Source of the DNA: Woeseiaceae bacterium
Lineage (GTDB): Bacteria; Pseudomonadota; Gammaproteobacteria; Steroidobacterales; Woeseiaceae
Reading direction: 5' to 3'
Assembly: GCA_022615525.1 (NCBI GenBank)
Contig: JAKEGN010000226.1
Span: forward strand, 1 to 5,162
DNA length: 5,162 nucleotides
Both the position numbers and the translations under genes were made by a program. The notes under the pieces were generated by a model that was given only the letters and a program-made list of their open reading frames with translations, did no database searches and was not told the origin of the DNA. Positions 1 to 5,110 of this stretch are shown here, in pieces (position 1 is the first letter of the stretch; each line of letters opens with the position of its first letter).

Positions 1-100
1 CGGCATTCTTTTGCCGGCGGTCGAAGTCGTAATCGTTGTCGATGAACCGGGAGACGCTCTCGACCAGCATCTCCTGTTCTTCAGTGAGCGAAAAATCCAT
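1..100 (-). CDS. acyl-CoA dehydrogenase, PimD-like small subunit (N-terminal fragment)
   Basis: Only the first 33 codons lie in the window; the gene continues past the left edge. The protein starts MDFSLTEEQEMLVESVSRF and goes on to YDFDRRQK. This is the usual start of an acyl-CoA dehydrogenase N-terminal helical domain and resembles small subunits of pimeloyl-CoA dehydrogenase as I recall them. The ATG (98-100 on the plus strand) lies 29 bp downstream of the stop of the preceding acyl-CoA dehydrogenase gene, so the two are very likely co-transcribed and encode partner subunits of one flavoenzyme. The ribosome binding site is weak (an AGG about ten bases upstream). The family is clear. The subunit assignment is inference from the N-terminus and the neighbour, because the catalytic C-terminal half is not visible. 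Confidence 0.8.
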   Translation of the reverse strand, partial: MDFSLTEEQEMLVESVSRFIDNDYDFDRRQKNA

Positions 101-129
101 GTTGTATGCCTGTTGCCTGCGTGACGGAT

Positions 130-1332
130 TCAGAGACCGAGTACGTGTTTCGAAACGATGTTCTTTTGAATCTCGTTCGAGCCACCGTATATGGAGGCCT
201 TGCGGCCGTTGAAATAACGAAGCGATGTCCTGGTCTCGGAGCCCAGGCCGATCCGTTCATCGAGGGGAAAATCCGCCGCATACTGGGACGGAATCCACGG
301 CAGTGCGTAGTAGCCGGCTGCTTCCATGTACAGAGCGTCGATTGCCTGGCTCACCTCGGTACCGCGTATCTTGAGTATCGAGGATTCCGGTCCCGGCGCT
401 TTGCCGATGGCAACGGCGGCGAGCGTTCGCAGGTCCGTGTATTCGAGAGCCTTCAGTTCGATTTCCGCAGCCGCAAACTTTCGCGCAAAATTGCGGTCGT
501 GCATGAGCGGCTCACCACCGTGTGCGACCTGCATTGCTTTTGCCTTGAGGCGCCGCATCCTGAACTTGGACCGGGCCGTGCCGGCAAGATTGGTCCGCTC
601 GTGTTGCAGCAATACCTTGCCGTAGGTCCAGCCTTTTCCTTCCTCGCCGACCAGGTTGTCGAGCGGCACGCGCACGTCTTCGAAATGCACCTCGTTGACC
701 TCGCGTTCGCCCTCGATGGTAATGATCGGCTTGACCGAAACCCCTGGCGTGCTCATGTCGATCAGGAGGAAGCTGATGCCTTCCTGGCGGCGAGCCACGT
801 CCGAGGAAGTGCGGACCAGGCAGAAAATCCAGTCCGCCATGTGCGCGAGCGTCGTCCAGGTCTTGGTCCCATTGACCAGGTAGTAGTCGCTTCTGCGTTC
901 CGCCCTGGTCTTGAGCGAGGCGAGATCCGATCCGGCGCCGGGTTCCGAGTACCCCTGGCACCACCATGCATTGCTTTGCAGGATATCGGGCAAAAATCTC
1001 TGTTTCTGCGCTTCGCTGCCGTAGGTGTAAATGACCGGTGCAACCATCTTGACGCCGAAAGGAACCATGTCGGGGGCGTTTGCCTCGGCAATCTCGTTGG
1101 CAAAAATATACTTCTGTATGGCACTCCACCCGGTGCCGCCGTATTCGACGGGCCAGTTGATGGCTGCCCAGCCCTGCATGTAGAGGATTTTCTGCCAGCG
1201 TATGTAGTCGTCACGTTCGAGATCGATGCCGTTGTCCGTCTTGAAGCGGATGTCGGCCGGGTATTTCGCGGCGAAGAACTTCCTTACCTCGTCTCGAAAC
1301 GCCACTTGGTCGGCGGAAAGGTTGACGTTCAT
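130..1332 (-). CDS. acyl-CoA dehydrogenase, pimeloyl-CoA dehydrogenase large-subunit (PimC) type
   Basis: This complete 400-residue FAD enzyme would introduce the alpha-beta double bond into an acyl-CoA and pass electrons to electron-transfer flavoprotein in the cytoplasm. The N-terminal helical domain covers roughly residues 1-120. The middle beta domain carries the family signature GYSEPGAGSDLASL (127-140) and the flavin-contacting WTTLAH (159-164). The C-terminal helical domain ends in IYGGSNEIQK (381-390) and SKHVLGL. The canonical Glu of the Y-E-G motif is Gly383 here, so the base is either elsewhere or in a partner subunit. Features such as WWCQGYSEPGAGSDL, AHMADWIFCLVRT and EVNEV.FEDVRVP are what I associate with PimC-type large subunits, which act on dicarboxylyl-CoA. 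The start is supported by GGAG six bases upstream. A second acyl-CoA dehydrogenase gene follows 29 bp later. The exact substrate is not determined: bulky alicyclic or side-chain acyl-CoAs are also possible. Confidence 0.9.
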   Translation of the reverse strand: MNVNLSADQVAFRDEVRKFFAAKYPADIRFKTDNGIDLERDDYIRWQKILYMQGWAAINWPVEYGGTGWSAIQKYIFANEIAEANAPDMVPFGVKMVAPVIYTYGSEAQKQRFLPDILQSNAWWCQGYSEPGAGSDLASLKTRAERRSDYYLVNGTKTWTTLAHMADWIFCLVRTSSDVARRQEGISFLLIDMSTPGVSVKPIITIEGEREVNEVHFEDVRVPLDNLVGEEGKGWTYGKVLLQHERTNLAGTARSKFRMRRLKAKAMQVAHGGEPLMHDRNFARKFAAAEIELKALEYTDLRTLAAVAIGKAPGPESSILKIRGTEVSQAIDALYMEAAGYYALPWIPSQYAADFPLDERIGLGSETRTSLRYFNGRKASIYGGSNEIQKNIVSKHVLGL

Positions 1333-1338
1333 TGCCAG

Positions 1339-1342
1339 CTCC
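1339..1342 (-). promoter_or_regulatory. ribosome binding site of the PimC-like gene
   Basis: Read on the minus strand, GGAG sits six bases before the ATG at 1332. It is the clearest Shine-Dalgarno match in the intergenic region and fixes the start of this acyl-CoA dehydrogenase. Confidence 0.65.
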
Positions 1343-1443
1343 GTTGGTTAACCTGTCGTGATGCCGGTCGAGCTTGCCGCACGGCAGCGCCCGGCGCAGC
1401 GACAGGCACCGGTTGAGCAGTACGTGCATTGATTCCAGCCCGG

Positions 1444-1472
1444 TTGCCCGGGCTCCGGAATACCAGTATAAC
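1444..1472 (+). promoter_or_regulatory. candidate sigma70 promoter of the moa operon
   Basis: TTGCCC (1444-1449) and TATAAC (1467-1472) are separated by exactly 17 bp. The -35 matches TTGACA at 4 of 6 positions and the -10 matches TATAAT at 5 of 6. Transcription would start near 1479, giving moaA a leader of about 75 nt. The -10 overlaps, on the other strand, the -10 of a promoter facing the acyl-CoA dehydrogenase genes. This is read by eye against the consensus and is not experimental. Confidence 0.55.
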
Positions 1473-1493
1473 CACCGATGCTGCACTGCACAA
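1465..1493 (-). promoter_or_regulatory. candidate sigma70 promoter of the acyl-CoA dehydrogenase genes
   Basis: On the minus strand, TTGTGC (plus-strand 1488-1493) and TATACT (1465-1470) are 17 bp apart. The -10 matches at 5 of 6 positions and the -35 at 3 of 6. Transcription would begin near 1458, giving a leader of about 125 nt before the ATG at 1332. Four bases of the -10 (1467-1470) are shared with the opposite-facing moaA promoter, so RNA polymerase could use the same melted region in either direction. Confidence 0.45.
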
Positions 1494-1500
1494 GAAAACC

Positions 1501-1512
1501 GGACTTCGGTCC
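1501..1512 (+). promoter_or_regulatory. UUCG tetraloop hairpin in the moaA leader
   Basis: GGAC-TTCG-GTCC forms a 4-bp stem closed by C-G around a UUCG tetraloop, an unusually stable small RNA hairpin type. It would lie about 22 nt into the predicted moaA transcript and 41 nt before the start codon. It has no T-run, so it is not an intrinsic terminator. The left arm can also pair with AGTCC at 1529-1533, so an alternative fold exists. I do not recognise it as the known molybdenum cofactor riboswitch. Confidence 0.4.
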
Positions 1513-1545
1513 CCGCGCTTACCTCGTGAGTCCATATCGGGCAAA

Positions 1546-1557
1546 ATGACCCCATGA
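1546..1557 (+). other. three-codon mini-ORF overlapping the moaA start
   Basis: ATG ACC CCA TGA encodes Met-Thr-Pro, and its stop overlaps the moaA start as ATGA (1554-1557). moaA has no good Shine-Dalgarno of its own, so reinitiation from this mini-ORF is conceivable. The only purine-rich stretch upstream, CGGG at 1538-1541, is weak and close. So short an ORF can easily arise by chance. Confidence 0.2.
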
Positions 1558-2594
1558 ATCGCAACAAGCTAACGCCGCCCGCCACCCTGGATACCCGCGG
1601 GCGTCCGATGCAGGACTTGCGAATTTCCGTGCTGGACCAATGCAATTTTCGCTGTCCTTATTGCATGCCGGAGGCCCAGTATCACGCGGATTACCAGTTC
1701 CTGAGAAAGCGCGAACGACTGACTCATGACGAGATCTTTCGCATCGCGCGTATCGCCGTAACACTCGGAGTCACGAAACTGCGCCTCACCGGCGGCGAGC
1801 CGCTGCTCGACAAGCGCTTGCCGGAGCTCGTGGCGAGGCTCGCGACGATCGAGGGTGTGGACGATCTCGCGCTGACCACCAACGGCATCCTGCTTGCACC
1901 GGTAGCGCAAGCTCTGGCGGATGCCGGCCTGCTACGCATCACCATCAGCATGGATAGCCTGGATCCCGATGTATTCCGGCGCATGAGCGGCAATCGCGGC
2001 GAAGTCGGGACGGTGCTCGGCGCCATTGCAGCCGCAGAGAGGGCAGGCCTCGGACCTGTCAAGATCAACGCTGTCGTGCAGCGAGGCATCAACGACCACA
2101 CGGTTCCGGATCTCTTGCGGCACTTTCGTGGCAGCGGGCACATAGTCCGCCTGATCGAGTACATGGATGTAGGCAATCGCAACGGCTGGCGCATGGACCA
2201 GGTCGTGCCGTCGCGGGAGTTGCTGAAAATCATTCATGCGAAATGGCCGTTGCGGGCCGTCGACAGCCAGTACCCGGGTGAAGTAGCGCGCCGCTACAAA
2301 TACCTGGATGGCCAGGGAGAAATAGGATTCATCTCGTCCGTCACGGAACCGTTTTGCGGCGCCTGCAGCCGCGCTCGACTGTCGGCGGATGGCGTCCTGT
2401 ACACCTGTCTGTTTGCGACCGCGGGGACCAGCCTGCGTGACCCGTTGCGTAACGGTGCAGACGACGTCGAGCTCGCCGGCATCCTGCGTCGCATATGGCA
2501 TGCGCGGGAGGACCGCTACAGCGAATTGCGCCGACCCGACGAGCGCGAGTTCCCGCTGGTGAGCAAGGTCGAGATGTACCGCATCGGCGGCTGA
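1554..2594 (+). CDS. moaA: GTP 3',8-cyclase MoaA (molybdenum cofactor biosynthesis)
   Basis: This radical SAM enzyme catalyses the first step of molybdenum cofactor synthesis, converting GTP to 3',8-cyclo-7,8-dihydro-GTP, which MoaC then uses. It has 346 residues, close to the usual family length. The N-terminal cluster motif is CNFRCPYC, with Cys30, Cys34 and Cys37 binding the SAM [4Fe-4S] cluster. LTGGEPLL (78-85) is the SAM-binding GGEP region. The second, substrate-binding cluster is held by Cys268, Cys271 and Cys285 with the usual 3 and 14 spacing. The arginines of CSRARL follow the second of these cysteines. The protein ends in the conserved Gly-Gly tail (MYRIGG) needed for catalysis in this family. 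An in-frame TGA at 1527 and no other in-frame start before 1554 fix the ATG. A start at Met19 would lose the conserved D-x-x-G-R segment before DLRIS. No clear ribosome binding site is seen. It leads the operon. Confidence 0.97.
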   Translation: MNRNKLTPPATLDTRGRPMQDLRISVLDQCNFRCPYCMPEAQYHADYQFLRKRERLTHDEIFRIARIAVTLGVTKLRLTGGEPLLDKRLPELVARLATIEGVDDLALTTNGILLAPVAQALADAGLLRITISMDSLDPDVFRRMSGNRGEVGTVLGAIAAAERAGLGPVKINAVVQRGINDHTVPDLLRHFRGSGHIVRLIEYMDVGNRNGWRMDQVVPSRELLKIIHAKWPLRAVDSQYPGEVARRYKYLDGQGEIGFISSVTEPFCGACSRARLSADGVLYTCLFATAGTSLRDPLRNGADDVELAGILRRIWHAREDRYSELRRPDEREFPLVSKVEMYRIGG

Positions 2595-2598
2595 TGCC

Positions 2599-2602
2599 GG
2601 AG
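2599..2602 (+). promoter_or_regulatory. ribosome binding site of moaC
   Basis: GGAG lies ten bases before the ATG at 2613, inside the 18-bp gap after the moaA stop. It decides between that ATG and an out-of-frame ATG at 2594 that overlaps the moaA stop codon. Confidence 0.6.
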
Positions 2603-2612
2603 CTGCATTGCA

Positions 2613-3095
2613 ATGAGCAAACTCAGTCATATCGATGCGGAAAACCGGCCGGCCATGGTCGATGTGAGCGAAAAGAGGCCGACTGCCCGCGAGGCACATG
2701 CGAGATCCGTGGTCGTGTTTCCGCCGGAAGTTGCGCGTCGCTTCGTGGACGGTGATATCCGCACCGCAAAAGGGCCGGTTTTTGCCACGGCGATCATCGC
2801 CGGCATCATGGCGGCGAAGAAAACGCACGAGCTGATTCCGTTCTGTCATCCCCTGGGTCTCGACGACTGCGAGATCCGCATCAACCTGGATTCGGCAGGT
2901 CGTGCCATCATCGATTGCCTGTGCAAGGTGACACACAAGACCGGCGTCGAAATGGAGGCGCTGACCGGTGCCAGCATAGCCGCACTGACGGTATACGACA
3001 TGTGCAAGGCACTTTCGCATGACATCACGATCTCCGATACGCACCTGATCTCTAAATCCGGCGGAAAAAAGGACTACCGGCGTGACGAGGTCTGA
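2613..3095 (+). CDS. moaC: cyclic pyranopterin monophosphate synthase MoaC
   Basis: MoaC rearranges the MoaA product, 3',8-cyclo-dihydro-GTP, into cyclic pyranopterin monophosphate, the first stable cofactor intermediate. The 160-residue length equals the typical family size. Signature segments are all present: MVDVSEK (15-21), KKTHELIPFCHPL (69-81), and the stretch from 111 that begins GVEMEALTGAS and runs through LTVYDMCKAL. Asp129 and Lys132 of YDMCK correspond to the E. coli catalytic residues Asp128 and Lys131. The C-terminus SDTHLISKSGGKKDY is the normal substrate-binding end. The gene lies 18 bp after moaA, and its last 14 bases overlap the start of mobA. Nothing is missing or unusual, so this is a secure assignment. 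Confidence 0.97.
   Translation: MSKLSHIDAENRPAMVDVSEKRPTAREAHARSVVVFPPEVARRFVDGDIRTAKGPVFATAIIAGIMAAKKTHELIPFCHPLGLDDCEIRINLDSAGRAIIDCLCKVTHKTGVEMEALTGASIAALTVYDMCKALSHDITISDTHLISKSGGKKDYRRDEV
3069..3073 (+). promoter_or_regulatory. ribosome binding site of mobA within moaC
   Basis: AAGGA, inside the last codons of moaC, is eight bases upstream of the GTG at 3082. It supports that non-ATG start and the 14-bp overlap with moaC. Confidence 0.6.
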
Positions 3096-3675
3096 AGGAG
3101 TCCGTGGCCTGGTACTGGCCGGGGGGCAGAGCCGCCGCATGGGCAGGGACAAGGCATTGTTGCGCCGCGACGGCGAGACGCAACTGGCTCACGCGGTACG
3201 CCTGTTGCAGCAGCACCTCGAACGGGTATTCGTATCGACCCGCGCCGATCAGGCCAGGGAGCCTGAGCGCGCGCGGTATCCGCAGATCGCGGATCGTTAT
3301 TCGGGACTGGGGCCCTTGGCCGGAATCCTCTCGGCCATGGATTCCGAGCCGCAAGCCTCGTGGCTGGTCGTTGCCTGCGACCTGCCGAACCTCGACAGTG
3401 AGACCATTCGCTACCTGCTGGAACAGCATTCAGCCTCACAGCCCTTTACCGCCTACCGCAGCAGCTCCGACGGCATGCCCGAGCCCTTGTGCGCCATCTA
3501 CAACCCCTCGGCGAGGCGCATTGTCGATGAATTTGTCGCTGCCGGGATTCATTGCCCGCGCAAGATCATGTTGCGCTCGGACACGCGGCTGCTCGAGGCG
3601 CGGAACCCGAGGGCGCTGGACAACATCAATACGCCTGATGACCTGTCGCAACACGCGGCCGGGCTCACGGTATGA
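3082..3675 (+). CDS. mobA: molybdenum cofactor guanylyltransferase MobA
   Basis: MobA transfers GMP from GTP to molybdopterin cofactor, giving the guanine dinucleotide form used by DMSO-reductase-family enzymes. The protein has 197 residues; E. coli MobA has 194. The nucleotide-binding loop LAGGQSRRMGRDK (12-24) is the MobA form (LAGG-x-S-x-R-M-G-x-D-K). GPLAGI follows at 77-82, the metal-binding Asp100 is in CDLP (99-102), and the family ending is NINTPDDL (181-188). The segment MPEPLCAIYNPSA (132-144) and the later CPRKIML differ from E. coli MobA and mark a different subgroup, so the exact nucleotide preference is inferred. It starts with GTG, overlaps moaC by 14 bp, and its stop overlaps the moaD start as ATGA. 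Its place between moaC and moaD is unusual but fits one co-translated pathway unit. Confidence 0.88.
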   Translation: MTRSEGVRGLVLAGGQSRRMGRDKALLRRDGETQLAHAVRLLQQHLERVFVSTRADQAREPERARYPQIADRYSGLGPLAGILSAMDSEPQASWLVVACDLPNLDSETIRYLLEQHSASQPFTAYRSSSDGMPEPLCAIYNPSARRIVDEFVAAGIHCPRKIMLRSDTRLLEARNPRALDNINTPDDLSQHAAGLTV

Positions 3676-3917
3676 AAAAGCAGGTCACAGTTCGATACTT
3701 TGCGCTGTTTCGCGAACATGCCGGCATCAGCGGCGAGACGCTCGAGAGCGATGCAGATTCGGCGGCCGCGCTTTTCGCGCAACTGAAACATCGCCACGGT
3801 TCGACGGAACCCGCCAGCCACTGCAAAGTGGCTATCAACGACCAGCTCGTCGACTGGGACGCGCCGGTCAGGGACGGCGACGTCGTGCTGTTTTTCCCTC
3901 CGGTCGCGGGTGGCTGA
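3672..3917 (+). CDS. moaD: molybdopterin synthase sulfur carrier subunit MoaD
   Basis: MoaD is the small ubiquitin-fold protein whose C-terminal glycine is adenylated and then converted to a thiocarboxylate. It delivers sulfur to MoaE for making the dithiolene of molybdopterin. It has 81 residues, the normal length. It opens VTVRYFALFREHAG (5-18), typical of MoaD, and ends FFPPVAGG, with the obligatory Gly80-Gly81 tail exposed at the terminus. The ATG overlaps the mobA stop by four bases (ATGA), and there is no good Shine-Dalgarno, so translation probably depends on coupling to mobA. moaE follows directly. The activating adenylyltransferase MoeB is not in the window. Confidence 0.96.
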   Translation: MKKQVTVRYFALFREHAGISGETLESDADSAAALFAQLKHRHGSTEPASHCKVAINDQLVDWDAPVRDGDVVLFFPPVAGG

Positions 3918-3918
3918 A

Positions 3919-4428
3919 ATGATGCTGATGACCGAAGAACGGATCCTGCCCGATGAATTGAGCAGGGAACTGCGCGACCCCGCTGCCGGTGCGTATGCAT
4001 CGTTCGAAGGCTGGATTCGCAATCACAACGACGGCATGTCCGTGGTACGGCTGGAATACGAAGCCTATGCACCTTTGTGCAGGAGCGAAGGCGAGCGGAT
4101 ACTCGAGGAAGCCCGATCACGGTGGAAAATCCTGCACGCCCACTGTGTACACCGCAGCGGATCGCTGGAGATCGGCGACTGCGCGGTATGGGTCGGCGTG
4201 AGTTCGGCGCATCGCGATGAAGCGTTTCACGCCTGTCGCTACATCATCGACCAGGTCAAGCAGCGCCTGCCCATCTGGAAGAAGGAGCACTACGCCAATG
4301 GCGACTCCGGCTGGGTCAACTGTGAGCGCTGCGCAAGCCATGGGCCGCATTACGATCATGCGCAGGGCCTGCCGCCGCCGGATGCAAAGGCCGGCACGCC
4401 ATTGCACAAGCGGCGGACGGCCGACTAG
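3919..4428 (+). CDS. moaE: molybdopterin synthase catalytic subunit MoaE, with Cys/His-rich tail
   Basis: MoaE is the large subunit of molybdopterin synthase, which converts cyclic pyranopterin monophosphate to molybdopterin using MoaD thiocarboxylate. With the ATG at 3919 it has 169 residues, against about 150 in E. coli. Family features are GAYASFEGWIRNHNDG, including Arg34, then LEYEAY, the SSAHR motif (His98, Arg99), and ACRYIIDQVK followed by WKKE. Lys114 and Lys121 have the seven-residue spacing of the E. coli active-site lysines 119 and 126. After GDSGW an extended tail carries Cys135, Cys138, His141, His144 and His147, each three residues apart. The start is uncertain: an in-frame GTG at 3910 would overlap moaD by 8 bp, and ATGs follow at 3919, 3922 and 3928. 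I chose 3919 because GGTGG (3909-3913) is five bases upstream. The stop TAG is shared, on the opposite strand, with the converging gene. Confidence 0.95.
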   Translation: MMLMTEERILPDELSRELRDPAAGAYASFEGWIRNHNDGMSVVRLEYEAYAPLCRSEGERILEEARSRWKILHAHCVHRSGSLEIGDCAVWVGVSSAHRDEAFHACRYIIDQVKQRLPIWKKEHYANGDSGWVNCERCASHGPHYDHAQGLPPPDAKAGTPLHKRRTAD

Positions 4429-4451
4429 CGATCGATAGCTGCCAGGTCGGC
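4420..4451. repeat. inverted repeat over the convergent gene ends
   Basis: GCCGAC (4420-4425) and GTCGGC (4446-4451) are perfect inverted arms around a 20-base centre, which itself holds AGC (4427-4429) and GCT (4438-4440). The structure straddles both stop codons and could form in either transcript. There is no T-run on either side, so it does not meet the usual form of an intrinsic terminator. A role in 3'-end protection or bidirectional termination is only a guess. Confidence 0.35.
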
Positions 4452-5042
4452 GGGCGTGTCGATGTCGCTTGCCGCGGCGGGACAGCTGAATCGGGTGATG
4501 CTCCCGGGATGCGCGCGCAACACGCTGCGGGCACCGGAGTCTCCCTTGAGTGCAAGCAATTCCGGGAACAGGTCTGCGGGAAAGATCGCCGGCGGCCCCT
4601 CGATACCGGCGTACTCGCTGGCCACGATGCGATGCGGATTCCTGGACCAGGCCTCGACCATGCCACGCAACTGCTCCGGCTCGACCAGCGGCTGGTCTGC
4701 CATGAGTAGCAGGACGCCGCTGGCGACGGTGGCAACGGCAGCCACACCGGCGGCGATCGAACCGGCCAGGCCCGTGGCGAAATCCGGGTTCACCACGAGG
4801 TATCCCTGCAAAGGGGCGCAAGCCGCGGCCACCAGGGGCCATTGATTTCCGGCGACCAGCAGGCTGCGTTCTCCCGTCACCGCCTCGGCGAGGCGCATCG
4901 CGCGTGCGACCAGCGGCTGGCCGCGAAACTCGGCCAGCTGCTTGCAGGAACCGAAACGCGTCGCGGCGCCGGCAGCAAGCACGATGCAGAACAAGCCGGC
5001 CGGCGCCCCTTCATTCCCGCCTGCAGGGCGTGGTCGCGTCAT
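4425..5042 (-). CDS. MocA-like molybdenum cofactor cytidylyltransferase
   Basis: This nucleotidyltransferase probably transfers CMP from CTP to molybdenum cofactor, making the cytosine dinucleotide form used by xanthine-oxidase-family enzymes. It has 205 residues with the single MobA/MocA-type fold. The nucleotide loop is LAAGAATRFGSCKQL (22-36), the LAAG-x3-R-x-G-x2-K form of MocA-like proteins, unlike the LAGG form of MobA next door. MADQP (114-118) carries the metal-binding Asp. GPPAIFP (149-155), GDSGAR (167-172) and DIDTPADL (193-200) complete the family pattern. The ATG at 5042 is the only ATG before the nucleotide loop, since an in-frame TAA lies 24 bases upstream. The first 16 residues look unconserved, and a TTG at 4994 is an alternative start. 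It converges on moaE with a 4-bp overlap. No xanthine-dehydrogenase-like gene is in view, so CTP specificity is inferred from motifs. Confidence 0.85.
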   Translation of the reverse strand: MTRPRPAGGNEGAPAGLFCIVLAAGAATRFGSCKQLAEFRGQPLVARAMRLAEAVTGERSLLVAGNQWPLVAAACAPLQGYLVVNPDFATGLAGSIAAGVAAVATVASGVLLLMADQPLVEPEQLRGMVEAWSRNPHRIVASEYAGIEGPPAIFPADLFPELLALKGDSGARSVLRAHPGSITRFSCPAAASDIDTPADLAAIDR

Positions 5043-5104
5043 CCTCGCGCCGACCCCGTCGCCTTACAGCGTCGTGTCAGCATCTTGCAGTGACCGGGCA
5101 GCAT
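5039..5104 (-). other. possible 21-codon leader ORF before the MocA-like gene
   Basis: On the minus strand an ATG at 5104 opens a 21-codon frame (MLPGHCKMLTRRCKATGSARG) whose TGA overlaps the MocA-like start as ATGA. Its ATG coincides with the predicted transcription start, so it would have to be translated leaderless. The MocA-like gene itself has GAGG directly against its ATG, too close to serve as a Shine-Dalgarno. No similarity is recognised, and the frame may be chance. Confidence 0.2.
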
Positions 5105-5110
5105 GGGCGG

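Noticed and set aside
1375..1397. GC-rich inverted repeats TGCCG-CA-CGGCA and GCGCC-C-GGCGC in the acyl-CoA dehydrogenase leader
   Set aside because: The arms are short with loops of one or two bases, and there is no operator I recognise. They are likely by chance in GC-rich DNA.
106..1416. 436-codon open frame on the plus strand
   Set aside because: It lies antisense to the complete acyl-CoA dehydrogenase, whose motifs are unmistakable. Long antisense frames are common in GC-rich DNA, and its protein shows no recognisable domain.
1479..1553. molybdenum cofactor riboswitch upstream of moaA
   Set aside because: The leader is only about 75 nt and I do not see the known multi-helix aptamer core. 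The hairpin present is short. A covariance-model search would settle it.
1932..3152. 406-codon open frame on the minus strand
   Set aside because: It is antisense to moaA and moaC, which both have full catalytic motifs. The composition is Arg/Ala/His-rich with no domain seen.
3104..3922. 272-codon plus-strand frame overlapping mobA and moaD
   Set aside because: It is an out-of-frame shadow, rich in Arg, Trp and Ser. The mobA and moaD frames carry the conserved motifs.
4420..4451. intrinsic terminator between the convergent genes
   Set aside because: The inverted repeat is real, but there is no T-run on either side and the stem is only 6 bp with a large loop. I list it as a repeat only.
4117..4842. 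241-codon minus-strand frame across moaE and the MocA-like gene
   Set aside because: It is an Arg/Gly-rich shadow of two well-supported genes with no family features.
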